A stretch of 64,000 bases of DNA from Saxidomus purpurata (taxonomy: Eukaryota; Mollusca; Bivalvia; Venerida; Veneridae): contig JAFMSR010000008.1 of NCBI GenBank assembly GCA_022818135.1, forward strand, positions 15,507,238 through 15,571,237. Direction: 5' to 3'. Below, one piece after another: positions 46,501-58,780 of the stretch (within the stretch, counting starts at the first letter, position 1; each line of letters opens with the position of its first letter). A program made the translations under genes and the position numbers. The notes under the pieces are model-generated. The model saw nothing but the letters and a program-made list of their open reading frames with translations. It was not told the DNA's origin and made no database searches.

Positions 46501-49500
46501 TCTAGGCCTTGTGGTTTCAGAGAAGATTTTTAAAGTTTTTACTATATAAGCCTATGTAAAACTAAGTGACCACCGGTGCGGGGTCAATTTTGATCCGGGG
46601 CTCATAATTTGAACAATCTTGGTAGAGGTCCACTAGCCAATGCTACATGCCAAATATCTAAGCTCTAGGCCTTGTGGTTTCTGAGAAGAAGATTTTTTAA
46701 GTTTTTACTATATATTCCTATGCAAAACTAAGTGACCCCCGGGGCGTGGTCAATTTTGACCCGGGGCTCATAATTTGAACAATATTGGTAGAGGTCCACT
46801 AGCCAATGCTACATGCCAAATATCTAAGCTCTAGGCCTTGTGGTTTCAGAGAAGAAGATTTTTTAAGTTTTTCCTATATATTCCTATGCAAAACTAAGTG
46901 ACCCCCGGTGCGGGGTCAATTTTGACCCGGGGGTCATAATTTGAACAATCTTGGTAGAAGTCTACTAGACAATGCTACATGCCAAATATCTTAGCTCTAG
47001 GCCTTGTGGTTTCTGAGAAGAAGATTTTTTAAGTTTTTACTATATACATGTATTCCTATGCAAAACTAAGTGACCCCCGGGGCGGAGTCAATTTTGACCC
47101 GGGGGTCATAATTTGAACAATCTTGGTAGAGGTCCACTAGACAATGCTACATGCCAAATATCTAAGCTCTAGGCCTTGTGGTTTCAGAGGAGAAGATTTT
47201 TAAAGTTTTTCCTATTTGTTGCCATAGCAACCAGTTCTGCATGGAATGGAATTCTTTGAACAATTTTGGTAGAGCTTCATGCAAGGAACATTCCTGCATA
47301 GTTTTATCAACATTGGCCTAGAGGTTTCAGAGGAGATGTCATTTGAATCAAAATGTTGACGGACGACGGACAATCATCAATCAGAAAAGCTCACCCTGGC
47401 GTAGCCAGGTGAGCTAAAAAAACATTAATCACTCTTTTCTGCTTCTTTAAAAATGAACTGATTGCCAAAGTTATTAACAATATAAATGAATCTGGATCAT
47501 AGTTTCACTCTCATTGATAACTCGTAAAGAAAATGAGTGAAAATCTTTTTTTACAGAAAAATTCAAACAGTTAAAAATATGCACAACTAAAGGCAGTTTT
47601 CAATGCCATACCCTTAGAGAATCTGAATATCTAGCATAGAGATCAAGTTGAAATCCCAGAGTCTTTTCATCATTCTTACACAACACTTCCAACCCATGCT
47701 GAAAAATAGTAAATACATTGTAGCTTTATTCTTCTGCAAACCATGCTGATAAACAGCTATCAACTTCATAACCCTACAACCCATGCTGATATACAGCTAT
47801 TGACTTCATAACCCTACAATGGGTATACAGTTTACACATATTTGGCAAGGAGTGTCAGAAGTGATGCTGTCTGAAGCAAAATGTTGAGGACATACATTAT
47901 ATATTAAGCAAGATGTCAGATACAGGGATATCACAGTTGCTCACCTTGGCTCTATGTACGGGGGAGCTTATTACAATCCCTGCAGCTCCTAAAAACTGGG
48001 TTTGAAACTTCCTGGACATTAAAAATACATGTCATTTCTTTTTTCAATACCGAGTTATTTATTTTTGATTACGAAACAAGTTCTTACAACTTAGATTAAT
48101 TACTCTAGAGACTCACTCCAGATGAAGTCAATGTCAAATAGAGTGAGAGATAATGTGGAATTATTTGAGTCTTGCCTAAGGTCACTACCGCTATGGCTCT
48201 TGTAGGGATCAAACTAGAAACCCTCCGATCCGAGGTGAATGCACTTCCACTGTGACACAGCAGCTCCACTACATATATGTACCAGTAGTAACAATTTAGC
48301 AAGACATCTCAAGGTAGACCAGCTACAAGCAGACAACTTTAAATATGATTGATAAAATCAAATCATTGACAACATACCTTTGTATTCTCTGTTGCATCTG
48401 ATAATCTTGTCAAATACCTAAAAATATGTCAATTTTAAAGTTCAAAGGTCATTTATTACCGAAATCGAAACATAACAGGTAAGTTGGTGGCATTTTTAAC
48501 AGTGCTCATTCCTAGATGAAATATAAATGCTGAAAATGTTTTCTCTTACCAATTATCATGAACACAACAATTAAATGAATCAAATTCGACGTTCAATTTA
48601 TAAAACTTTTACATAAAAATGGGTAAAACGTCTTTAACGACCAAAACGTTTTTAAGAAAGTACACTGATTGAAGGTCAATGCTTCTAGCCAAACTGCACA
48701 CCTCAGACTCTCATGTGAGGAAGTTGGCAGTTCCTTCTTGGGGATGAGTGTCTTTTACTAATCTTTTCCAGGATCAATGGTTAGGTAAATTAGTTACCTG
48801 CACATTACTGAAATACTGTTGAAACAGGCATTTAACACCAAAAATCAAATCTTATGAGCTCTGCTACAAGAACACCAACATTTCAAATAGGTCCGTATTC
48901 ATATAAGTGATTAAACCTAAAGTAATCTGATGCCTGACAACCATTGTTGGGTCATTGCAACCATTACAGAGTGTTTACATTGTACATGAACTGGATTGAT
49001 ACTGTTTTACTTATTGCAACAGGAGCACCAATACAGCCCTTGTAAATGTAGTTACTGTAATGTTCATTACTAATGACATTTCTATCTTTTCTGTTTATAA
49101 AAAGTTTTAAAAGTGACAATGTCAGTTTTCCATCAATGGTGCTCAGTCAGGCATATCATACTTGTTAACTGTAAGGCTGGTCACATCTCTGTTAACACCG
49201 CTGAGTTGTAAATCAGTGGATGTTACAGCATAGCTGTTTGCGAGTCCTGGAATATAAAACAAACAATAAAATGTGAAAAAATCAATGTAATACTATGCAA
49301 ATGAAGTTATGCAAACCAAATAAATTCCTAAAATTCTCATCTAACAATAGCTTCTTTTCCAGAACTCCAGTAACAACATTTATTTTGAGAATATTTACTG
49401 AAACTTGGTTAAGAGCAGACTTTAAAGAAAAATTAGCTAATAAGATTTTACAAAAGGGCCATGATGACACTATTTTGCTTTCTCAAAAGTCAATGTACAT

Positions 49501-52500
49501 GAACAATTTCGGTAGCAGGTCAAACAAGGTTTTGATAGCATTGGTAATTTACTAACTGAATACCCTGCAGCAAACTGTGAAGATCATGACCACACTGTAC
49601 ATCTGTGCAGTCTGATCATGATCTGCACTGCTTGGTATTCATTCAGTAAACTTTCACTTGGCAAACCCTTTCAACAACTAATGGAACAGTCCAAAATAAT
49701 GGATAGACAAGTCCATTTTAGAAATTCAGCTGGGTGAGGGGTTAATACATTTGTATTTATAAGATGTATTCCAAATCACATGAAAGAAATGACCTTTGAC
49801 CCTTAACAGTGACCTTGACCATAACTAGGCTCAGTTGGAACATGGGATCTGCACAATCTCAATGTGAAGAACATCTGATGACAGTTTCTTGAAAATCCTT
49901 CTAAGGAGATTTAGTCTCACGACCTTTGGACACTAAAAGTAACCTTGAACATGTGAGGCTGAGACATAGGTCCTGCACCTTGTCTCAATGAGATAAAACT
50001 TAAGCTAATTTAAAAAATTCCCTATGGGGTTAAGGAGATATGTAGAGGTCATAAAAAATAATGACCCCGAAAAGTGATCATGATCTTGACTTGGCAGATT
50101 AAGAACACATGTCCTTCATATTGTCTTGACCAAAGTTTCATGAAAATCCTTTAAGGGGTTTAGGCCTTAGAAGACATGAAGCACACATAAATTTAAAATG
50201 GAAAATTCAACAACAACACATTATTACAACAACGTTAACCCAGCAAACATGTGCATATTGGACCAATATCAGTTTTAAGTAGGCTGACTGATATCTGGTT
50301 TTGATATTGGTACGATATTCAGCCGATATCAACCGTTTACCAAGAACAACACGTTTTGTATAATAAGATGAAATATGTTTAAATTATTTTATAAATCATT
50401 TAAGAGTTAACAAATTTACGTTAAATTCTTCTCTAAATAGGTACAAATCTTATTTAACACAGTGGATGTTTCGATATCGGTCCAACCTCGGTTTGATATC
50501 AGAAATAGAGAAATGGGGCACATTTGAGGAATAGATAGGCAGGACAAAATAACTTTTGAATATAAGTTAGTTATTTTCTATATTTTTGTTTAGCGAAGTG
50601 CAACGCTTAAAGTCTTAAAACAATAAAGAGAACTTGTGTATATATTCGGCTAAATAATTCATACTTCATTCAGCCCGGGATATTATACAGTAACCGCCAT
50701 TTTGGATCATATTTGAAATGGACACTTTGTGCAAATTCTCCTAAATTGGGTTATCTTTTGTAAAGGTAAATCATATTTTACTTAATTCAATTCAAACTGA
50801 AATACTATTGAAGTTAACTATGTGTTTTTGTATTTTTTTTTTTTGTTAGCTATTATCACAGATTTTCACAATTTAAAATGTTGACTGTGGAGCGGATGAT
50901 AAAAAAGTCTAGTCTGATCCATATAGCAGGTCAAGGTAATAATCAGTGCCTTCATACATCTGACCTTTTCAGTATATGGTGCGTAAGTTTCTTTATGTAC
51001 AAGAATATAATGTACATTTGTACTGCACAATTCCTACAGTTTTTCATATCAGTCTGATAGAGAGCCAATATAGGTCCAATATGGTTTTTGCCGGTCCAAT
51101 ATCGGGTTGATATCAGAAATGACATCGCCCGAACTGCGCCAACTTTGCAAACCGAGGTCGGTCCGATATAAAAATCTGGTATTGGGCCGATATACACAGC
51201 GATATCGGACCGATGTCGGCGTGATGTATTATGCTTGCTGGATTTTTATATCATCATTTTCATATTAACATTTCGGCGAGAGCCTTCATCAGAATAACAA
51301 TATAAAGCACACATAAAATACAATGACCCCTAAGAGTGACCTTGAACTTGACCCAATGAGCATTGGAACACGGGTTCTGCATGTTTTTTTTATATTAAAG
51401 TGAAATATTTGACCCAAGTTGTATGAAAATCCTGGAAGAGGTTTAGAAGATATTGAGCGTTACACAAAACATTACGTATAAACAGACTGATGGAAGGATG
51501 AAGACAAGTCTTATATCCCCTCCCCTCCTATGCAGCGGGGAATAACAGAAATATTTGTGTAAGGGTAACTTACTCTGCTGAGCATTCACCATTCTGTTGA
51601 AATCCTGCAAAATTTGAAAAAGGCATGTAGTACTACATGTATGTAATTAGAATATAGGACTTTAGCCCCTAGGACAATAGTCCCTAAGATCAATTTTGCA
51701 TATTGGCCCCTACATTTAGTTGTAACAGGTGGATACTTTAAAGTATAGTATCTGATTTAGTAACTGAAAGAAATGTTTCCAGTGACTAGATTAAGCTCTA
51801 AATTTAAAAAAATAAAAATGTTGTACAGGCCCCTTAAAACAAACAATTTAGAAATAAAAATGTCATATAGGCTGCTTTGTTGCATCTGCTGCCTCTACAA
51901 AAATTTCACTTTTTTATATGTATAGGCTGTGGCCTATTCTCCAGAAATTATGGTAAAAACTATGCAGCATACATACATATGCATATAAAGAGATATGTAT
52001 GAAGGAACATAATGAATGATATATACCTATGTGAAGTCTTATCGAGCAATAACAATGTTGTATAATTTTATGAGTTATTGCAGTTGCGGATATTTTCAAT
52101 GCAAACATCAGACGGCCCTAATTCTGCAAATTATGACATCCCACAATGCATTAGACTCAGTAAAACTACTGACATCACATATGTTAGCGTTGGTATAATC
52201 ATCGCAATTTTGATATCACAATAAGACATTGGTTCCCATGATTACCTACATTTGACGTATCTTTGATAGCTTTTGAGTAAGTTGTACACCACTCTCTCTT
52301 TTTTGAGAAGAATTCATCAATATCCTGAAAATAAAACACAATGCATTATTTTGTAAATGATTAGCCATAAATTATGAGACAATCAACCTTAATGGCATCA
52401 GTCCAGTTCATATCTATTTAATTATTTTCTTGTAAATGTACATTGAAACTCTTTTTTTTTTTCATTTGTGGTCCTGTTTTCCCTTTAAGAACATGTTTTC

Positions 52501-55500
52501 AACAGTAACTAAGACTATTATAGATGTCTAATCTTTTTTTTTTTTTAAGCTTTGATGAAAATTGTTAAAAAATATTATTACATGTTGATATGGCAACTAT
52601 TTATAGAAACTATATCAACATATTGCAAATTATGTTTAGTATCTTTATCAGTCTAATTTTGCCAAAGAACTGCTGCTTCGTGCAACACAGAAGTGAAATT
52701 TCCAAATGTTTTGGAAATATTATTATATTTTACACCCACTATTTTCTTTTTTTGCCTGAAGCATCAAATGCAGGAGCATGCTGTCTGCTCTGACAGCTAA
52801 AAGTATAGGCATTTGTCACTTGTAGACTGACCAAACAACAGTGCAGTAAGAGATAGGAATAATCTATACTTCAGATCACAAAACAAGTTCTTACAATTTT
52901 AACCAATCACTATTAGGAGAGGCCGTGGTGCAGTGGTAGCCCGTTTCCCTCAAGATTAGAGGGTCCCGGGTTCGATCCCCATCAGTGCCCAAGTAGTGGT
53001 AGTAAGTGTCCTTAGGCAAGACACATAAAATTCCACATTGCCTCTCTCTCTCTGAGGTTGATTCCTTCTTGAGTGAGTCTCGAGAGCGATTAATGTAAGT
53101 TGCAGGAACTTGTTTAGAAATAGAGTGTAAATAAATTAGTATAAAATAACCAACCACTCTTCAGGCTCACTTCTTATCCAATCAACCTAGCAGAGAGAAA
53201 GAAGCAAATTGTGGACTAAACATGTCTTGCAGAAGGAGTCATTACCACCATGTTACTTGTGGTGATCAAACCCTAGACCCTGAGGTAAACATGCTACCTG
53301 GCTGTCCTAAAGTGGACAGGAATAAGTACTCAAAAGGGAGCAGGAAAAAGCAACTCATTGTCATATTGTTGTCATCTAATATACTGCTTCTCCTTTCTTG
53401 GCTATATTTTCTGCTCCAAAAACTTCAAAAGCCCTGACTGAGTTTTGGGACTGCGAAAGTTCCTCTAACGACTCCCAGACATTCACAGAAAATGGGCTTA
53501 ATCCCAAAATAGCATCCTGACAAGTGCCAACAGTGGGCACAGAATAATAATCACACATAGGTAAACACCTACTCTATGATGTTCTTTTCTTGCTGTTTCG
53601 ACAGCAGATGACATCCGGCTGAAGAATCCATGATTTACTTTTGTCTTTATTGGTGCCTGTAAAAACATACATGTAAAACATGTTTACCCTGTATAAATGT
53701 AAAGAGAAAAGTGTCTTATAAAAATGTTTGGTATTTTGATATTTATATAACTTTAAAGACGTTAAAATGATGCATAGTAGCATGGTTTGTTACGATGCGC
53801 TGAAAACTCTGTATTGCATTGTTGTATGAAACCACACCTCTCAATGTTGTAACCAGTGTAGTTACTTCTATTTCCAGAGGGGCACCAAAAGGATATTTAT
53901 AAGCACTTGAGTTCAAAATTGAGATTAATGTGATATTACATCGATACCAACATTTTTGTTTGTTTATTTTATGTTAATATTTACTTGTTGAGTCTGTTTC
54001 AATAGATGTGAAAATTGTGGGAAACGTCATCAGAAGTTTATTCTAACAATATTGTAGTCATATGGCTTCCTGCATACATTACACTGGGTATACTTTTCGA
54101 CGTTTATTAGGGTAATAGATTTTGATAATTTCACTGGGTGAACAGTGACTATCAGGAAATATTCCACCATTATATTTCGATAAAAACATAAAACAAAGCA
54201 CTATCACATTAGCACACACATCCTTGGCGATGTTGGTTTTTTATGTTCTTTGTGGCATACCAGTTTTTGTGTAGGTGATGCCCTCTCTTTTTTGCACTAG
54301 GTAAATTCTTAGCGTTGTCTGATTCTAATAACTTTCTTTAAATTTAGTTGGGAACTTGAAGAGGTTTTGTGACTTAAGGTTTTTTGACTTTAGACAACAG
54401 TAGTTGAAACATTGTCTTGATAGGAAATTTCCACAGCACTTACACAAAAACTCAAAAAAACAATTATGTAAACACTCCAGGGAACACTCCAATGAACACC
54501 TTATAACTCTTATCTAACTCACAGTAACTGATTCTGCCTTTATTGTAGTCAGCTTGTTAATATTTATGAGCTTATCCTAAATTTAACAAATTGTCCTGTC
54601 CAAATCTAAAGGTGAACAAGACCTAAAAGAAACTAATATCAGAATAAGGGATTAAGTTTTTACCCGTCACCAGGTGAAAATCTATAACTGTGACTTGGAC
54701 AGAGGAATTTGTTGTGACATAATGTCACATACCACCAAAGTTTGTTGTGACAAAAACAGTGACATAACGTCACATGCAAGTCAGTGATTCTTCTTATTAC
54801 TCACCTCTGTTTCACATAAAAATTTCTCCAGGCTTTTATCTTTCCCAAATGCCTCATGAGCCAGTAACAACCGCAAATATCTGGAAAAAAATTAATGCTG
54901 AATTTTACCTTTTTAATGAACTTATTTTTACCACTGTTGGTTGAATACTTTTGAATTTACTGACTAACAGTGCAGATCATGGTAAGTCTGTATGGATGTG
55001 CAGGCTGATCATGATCTACACTTGTCACAAAGCTATAACCATTGGCTGCTAGTTGGATAAGAGCTAAAAGTTTACAATAATAAGAGTACAGTACATTATG
55101 AAAACATATATACTTTTCAACTTGTCTACAATCCCTGGTAAACTCATCTGGTATCACTATTTTAGAGTCATTTCCAAGCTGTTTCTTTGATTTTGATTCA
55201 GCAGATTTTGCATCAACTTCTGGGCGATGCGGAAGGGGCGGCACCTAAAAAGATTTTAAAAAGTTTTCATGTGTGTAAAGGCTAGCAGTAGCTAACCTCA
55301 GCTAAGATGTTTATAATCTGCGTGGTCAAGATCTGCCTGCACACCCATGCAGTCAATCTAAATCTATACCACGACACTTTTCCCAAGTTTGGGGAAGGCA
55401 CCCTTAAGACCCTAAATTTGGGGGAAATTAGCATGATGAAAGTTACTGCTAAAAGGTGATGCAAAAAATTATTGCGTAAAGTTTAAAATATTTGAGAAAG

Positions 55501-57536
55501 CTGCATGGTTTTTCAACTAATTCTAGTTGGGGAAGGTATACTGGCAGCTGTTATATTACTGTAAAAATAATCTGTCTGCTGTTCACAATTATCAATCAAT
55601 AATTTCATCAGTGTGCTTTAAAATTTCATCATTTTGCAAAACCATCAAAATTTAAACATTTATTTGAGCTTTAATGCTTAGCGCATTTCTAATTGCGGCA
55701 CAAAAAAACAAAAACTCTAAATTGATTCACTCAAACCTGCTCATATTAGTATCACACATAGAAACCCTTAAAACTGGTCTTAGTTTCAGTTCAGTTTTAT
55801 CCATGAAATCTATCTGGTAAGGGGTCTTTCTGCACATTTTCATAATTTAGTTACTCTAAAATAAAATTAAGATAAAACAGTATAAAAAGAATCCTCTTAA
55901 GATAACCCTGACTTTGCTACATTTCTAAAATGGACCTGTCCATATTTCAGCATATGTTCATATGATTATGATCTGTAGTGGAACTGGTTGCAAAGAAAGA
56001 GGAATAGTTATCAATTTTGGCATCAGCAGGATGTTGGTTAAAGAATGGTCAGCCACTTTACTGTAGACTTTTACATTAATCCTTGCAAAGTTCAAGCTGA
56101 TAGTTACTATATAACCATGTGCTGGTATACATTGAAAAATCAACATGTTCTAAAGCCTGGAATTTATTAATAACTTGCACAGATAGAATGTATAGTTAAG
56201 CTGCTTAAACTGAAAGAAAAGTTTGTCTCAAAATATGATAGATGTAACATTGAACAATTACTTACTATAAGGCCATCAATGTTATTTTGTGTAATAATAT
56301 TGTGATGTAACCATTCCAGATCTCCAAAAACTCTCTGGATTTCAGTGATTTCTACGTCTTCATCCCACTATAATGAAAAACAGGAAGAGTTTAAAAGTAT
56401 TGCAGAATAATTGCCAGAAATTTTGATTTAGTCCCTATATAAACTCTGAAAAGATGAAAGATTAATTCACAAATACCACCTGTTACAAATTGTACCCAAA
56501 AGAAATAACCTACAGTATGATAGGGTTACTGTGAGAACACCTTAATTGAAAAGTATTAAACAGTGTTTTCCTAACTTTGAATCGGTTCTCTAGACAATGA
56601 TATTAGTGAACCAGAATTCTTGTCTTAAACATTATTATTGCCGATATTTTGATACCAATAGTGTAAAAAAGGTGTTTCTTAGTATTTCTTCAATTTGTTC
56701 ATTCAAACCTGAAAGTCAAATGCTGTTTACATGTTTAACTTACCCTTCATGCCCTTGGTTACAGTGTCTCGATCTAGTTTTGTAGCATCGGCAACCGGAG
56801 GATACTGGTGCTACAGGATCAAGACATCTTGATCAGTAAGTGCAAAAATGTAAATCAATGTTTGACTTTCTGATTTCAGTTAACAAAGTCAACAAATATT
56901 AAAAACACATTTCTACACAATTGCCATCCTCATAATGGCTTAAATAGAAAATATAATTCCGGTTCATTAATATTGTTGTCTAGAGAACTGATTCCAGTTC
57001 ACTAGCCACTGCCTTTCCCAACTCATGCATCTGCTATGTTACATGCAGTATCTCAATAACCTGACACAGAAAATAGACACAACTAACCTTGTATACTTTG
57101 ATTGTAAACTGCAAAACATCTCCATTTTTCACAGCATCGGGAACTGTAATTCTAAAGGAGGGATGATAGGGAACAGCCGACAGTCTGGATGGAGATGATT
57201 CCGGGGAACTAAGATCAACATCATCATCTGGCGTGTCTTGTCCATTTACCTCTGGGTCCTCCTGAACGAACAGTAACAATGTATTATCTCCTTAGAACAA
57301 ATGTCTATTAAGTTTACTTATCACACAAAATTATTATCTGAGGCAGATAAAGACAAAGGAGTCACACTATGACAGACTCACAGACTGACAGAATCAAAAG
57401 GGGGCGTGACCTGTTCGATTGTGTAAAAAAACAATTGATTATCAAAGTATTTCTCAAATTTTACATTTAGTAATGATTAATTAAACAGTCAGGATAGTAG
57501 AGGACGCAAAGGTTCTGTTGGATCCCTCGTTACCAT
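43431..57536 (-). CDS. SNX5/6/32-like PX-BAR sorting nexin, whole gene (14 exons)
   Basis: The minus-strand exons listed separately below join in frame to about 394 residues; SNX5 and SNX6 have 404 and 406. SNX-BAR proteins of this group pair with SNX1/2 and shape endosomal tubules for cargo retrieval to the Golgi. The layout: an acidic N-terminus (2-35); a PX domain (about 40-155) with SFRITVPDAVKNGD, DLEWLHHNI and GLIVPPLP; a linker with NHGFFSRM (SNX6 GGFFKSVV); then a BAR domain (about 185-394) with DIDEFFSKKREW, DMLFRRTCLLVDYEDANKQL (SNX6 DLLYRRTKALIDYENSNKAL) and a C-terminal AESQIKTAR helix. The canonical PI3P-binding Arg of the RRYSDF motif is Val here (QRVFGDL), as SNX5/6/32 also lack it. 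The long helical PX insert of SNX5 seems shortened. Paralogue identity within SNX5/6/32 is not decided. Confidence 0.85.
44109..44183. repeat. Small inverted repeat
   Basis: CCAGTCTAAAAT at one end and its complement at the other, 75 bp in total. Possibly a very small MITE in sorting nexin intron 13. Confidence 0.45.
44382..44447 (-). CDS. Sorting nexin exon 13
   Basis: 22 codons, acceptor TTCTGTAG, donor GAA|GTAAGT. It encodes AEDAKHAAETKYEMCCDNAR (SNX6 KLAEAHQQECCQKFE). Confidence 0.88.
45288..45377 (-). CDS. Sorting nexin exon 12
   Basis: 30 codons, acceptor GTTTACAG, donor GCT|GTAAGT. It encodes DMLFRRTCLLVDYEDANKQL, the strongest match to SNX5/6. Confidence 0.92.
45785..47415 (-). mobile_element. 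Hairpin-ended tandem-repeat element, family B copy 3
   Basis: Full copy on the minus strand. The head hairpin AGCTCACCTGGC / GCCAGGGTGAGCT is at 47415-47385. It has about seven units of 160-175 bp (45960-47210, each with AAACCACAAGGCCTAGAGC). The end hairpin GGGCCA/TGGCCC and CTCTTGT are at 45785. It accounts for 1.6 kb of sorting nexin intron 11. Confidence 0.72.
47612..47698 (-). CDS. Sorting nexin exon 11
   Basis: 29 codons, acceptor TTTTTCAG, donor AGG|GTATGG. It encodes LCKNDEKTLGFQLDLYARY of a BAR helix. Confidence 0.85.
48076..48275 (-). mobile_element. tRNA-derived SINE (SINE-3 copy 1)
   Basis: On the minus strand: a degenerate A box near 48270, B box TTTGATCCCTAC, and a tail with GAGTGAGTCTC...TAAGTTG shared with 52917-53147. 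Confidence 0.6.
48378..48417 (-). CDS. Sorting nexin exon 10
   Basis: 40 nt, acceptor TTTTTAG, donor AAG|GTATGT. It encodes KYLTRLSDATENTK; the phase closes with exon 9. Confidence 0.8.
49162..49246 (-). CDS. Sorting nexin exon 9
   Basis: 85 nt, acceptor ATTCCAG, donor AA|GTATGA, ending in phase 2. It encodes LANSYAVTSTDLQLSG of the BAR domain. Confidence 0.8.
49790..51548 (+). repeat. Degenerate tandem GACCTTGACC repeat, split by a TIR element
   Basis: Units of about 120 bp with TGACCTTGAMC and TTTCATGAAAATCCT run from 49790 to about 50170. They resume at about 51325 and end in a CCCCTCCCCTCC...GCGGGGAATAAC segment. A perfect DR1-type nuclear-receptor site (TGACCTTTGACCC) lies at 49790-49802. 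Confidence 0.5.
50240..51241. mobile_element. TIR element packed with CCGATATC/GGTCCAATAT motifs
   Basis: The ends CCAGCAAACATGTGCATA and (reverse complement) CCAGCAAGCATAATACATCA form a short TIR. Both subterminal regions repeat ATATCGGNCCGATAT-like motifs many times in both orientations, a possible transposase-binding array. 1.0 kb, no transposase. Confidence 0.6.
51574..51604 (-). CDS. Sorting nexin exon 8 (31-nt micro-exon)
   Basis: Acceptor TTTTGCAG, donor A|GTAAGT, ending in phase 1. It encodes DFNRMVNAQQ. Confidence 0.72.
52250..52324 (-). CDS. Sorting nexin exon 7
   Basis: 25 codons, acceptor TTTTCAG. The donor GTAGGT was chosen over GTAATC 4 nt downstream because only it keeps the frame open into exon 8. 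It encodes DIDEFFSKKREWCTTY. Confidence 0.8.
52917..53147 (+). mobile_element. tRNA-derived SINE (SINE-3 copy 2)
   Basis: A box CGTGGTGCAGTGGTAGCC, B box GGGTTCGATCCCC, body with GTCCTTAGGCAAGACAC, tail AAATTAGTATAAA. The most intact SINE in the window. Confidence 0.75.
53165..53310 (-). mobile_element. SINE-like tRNA fragment
   Basis: The minus strand carries GCCAGGTAGCATG and GGGTTTGATCACC at A-box/B-box spacing. The body is short and diverged. Confidence 0.4.
53573..53656 (-). CDS. Sorting nexin exon 6
   Basis: 28 codons, acceptor TTTTTACAG, donor AGA|GTAGGT. It encodes the PX-BAR linker with the amphipathic NHGFFSRMSSAVETARK. Confidence 0.85.
54805..54880 (-). CDS. Sorting nexin exon 5
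   Basis: 76 nt, acceptor TTCCAG, donor GAG|GTGAGT. It encodes LRLLLAHEAFGKDKSLEKFL, the last PX helices. Confidence 0.88.
55114..55244 (-). CDS. Sorting nexin exon 4
   Basis: 131 nt, acceptor TTTTTAG, donor AA|GTATAT, ending in phase 2. It encodes VPPLPHRPEVD and a short basic stretch where SNX5/6 have a longer helical insert. Confidence 0.85.
56266..56367 (-). CDS. Sorting nexin exon 3
   Basis: 34 codons, acceptor ATTATAG, donor ATA|GTAAGT. It encodes the PX core QRVFGDLEWLHHN and the start of the GLI-PP loop. Confidence 0.85.
56565..57018. mobile_element. Diverged relative of the 17525-18768 TIR element
   Basis: The left arm GGTTCTCTAGACAATGATAT...GTGAACCAGAATT and the right arm (reverse complement, GGCAGTGGCTAGTGAAC...AGTTCTCTAGACAACAATAT) match the same TIR type. 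About 450 bp with different interior, in sorting nexin intron 2. Confidence 0.55.
57088..57261 (-). CDS. Sorting nexin exon 2
   Basis: 58 codons, acceptor GTTCAG, donor AAG|GTTAGT. It encodes the acidic, Ser/Pro-rich N-terminus (DDDVDLSSPESSPS, possible phosphorylation region) and the first PX strands. Confidence 0.85.
57534..57536 (-). CDS. Sorting nexin start exon (ATG only), tentative
   Basis: The minus strand reads AAACTAATG|GTAACG: a start codon directly followed by a donor, phase 0, matching exon 2. No upstream in-frame coding is implied. The 5' UTR extends toward 57600. Another first exon is possible. Confidence 0.4.
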
Positions 57537-57539
57537 TAG

Positions 57540-58780
57540 TTTGTATCCCTTTTCTTGCAGTTTCGGGCTGTAGCTGCAAAATCAAACGCTTGATTCAGCT
57601 GACAACAATCGCTTTACTGACCATGATCGGTGCATCATTCTTTTTACAATCTACATAATCTGGTAGATCTTAAGGTAAAGATGTACTATATTATTGCTCT
57701 CTATGGGAGCTAACTTAAACATTTGTGTGCGATATTTTCGTACCAATTATCCCTCTTAGTATCACAGACCTATATATACACATGTGTAAGTATGTAACAC
57801 AATGTCTGAGTGCGCGCTTTTTTCTTTCTATTCAACTTCTCTTTATTCTAACTCTTTTCAGCCAACTTCTCCTTGAGTGGAATCCCCTTCCTCGTACAGC
57901 CTCTGGTAGCTTTTAATTAGCAAATCAAAACAGGTACTGTACTGTAACGATTACCTAATTTTTTTTGATAAAAAAGATATAAAAAAAATATGAAAATAGG
58001 CAAAACCTATATCGGGCGGAAGCATTAACAGGAATTTCATTTTTACAAATGGTACGAATTTTCAGGGAACGCAAAACTGGTTCAGGTTACGATAATTATT
58101 GGCACCGAATATCCATACAGTCATGAATCAAGGGTGGATTGCGAAAAGAAATGGTGTTTTTTATGGTGTCACAAGAAAGAGCATCAAACTTTATGAATGT
58201 GTATAAATATGATCTCTTTACATTTCAAAGTACAAACCTGCATTCCTTCAACGGAAAAGTGTTGCGTTTTGCAAAACAAAAATGGCTGACATTTAATGAC
58301 GTCACAATTTCTTTTGATAAATGACGTCACGTTGTAAACAAAATTTGCAGCGGAAGTTTATAGACGGTGCAGCGTTATAAGTATGTTATCGTATCGTCCA
58401 GGAGTATACAACTTCCAATGTTGCATGGGTATATGACAAATCACTTATTTTATTGCGTTCAGTATTCAATTAAATACTCGTACATACGTTTACCTATGGT
58501 CGGGCTTCGACCGAAGAGCGCTTCGCGCCCTTCGAGCTTTCGCCCGTAAAAATTACCTACATACTATTTCTCAGCAAAATACTCGTTTACGCACTAATAT
58601 AAATGTAGTTCACTAAACCTGCAATATTTCTCCAACAGCTCTAAATGTGGATAAACAGAAGTCAAATAATCATTTCTTGTTCAAGTGTCAACTTCGTCAG
58701 GATATCCGTAGGCTACTACACTGTTTGACCAGCTTCAACACTCCGAAATTAACTTAAACTTAGGGGAGACTGGGGCAAGA
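57540..58780. other. Region upstream of the sorting nexin, no gene seen
   Basis: Probably holds the sorting nexin promoter and 5' UTR. At 58498-58548 lies a GC-rich string of TTCGACC, GAAGCGC and CTTCG motifs, locally self-complementary. Confidence 0.3.

Noticed and set aside
52246..52249. Alternative donor GTAATC for sorting nexin exon 7
   Set aside because: Using it puts a stop codon at the end of exon 8; the GTAGGT donor 4 nt earlier keeps the frame open.
52917..52990. Possible functional tRNA gene
   Set aside because: It is the head of a SINE with a shared body and tail seen elsewhere in the window.
57034..57600. Prokaryotic-type operon or promoter signals
   Set aside because: Introns, splice sites and repeats show nuclear eukaryotic DNA; bacterial signals are not expected.
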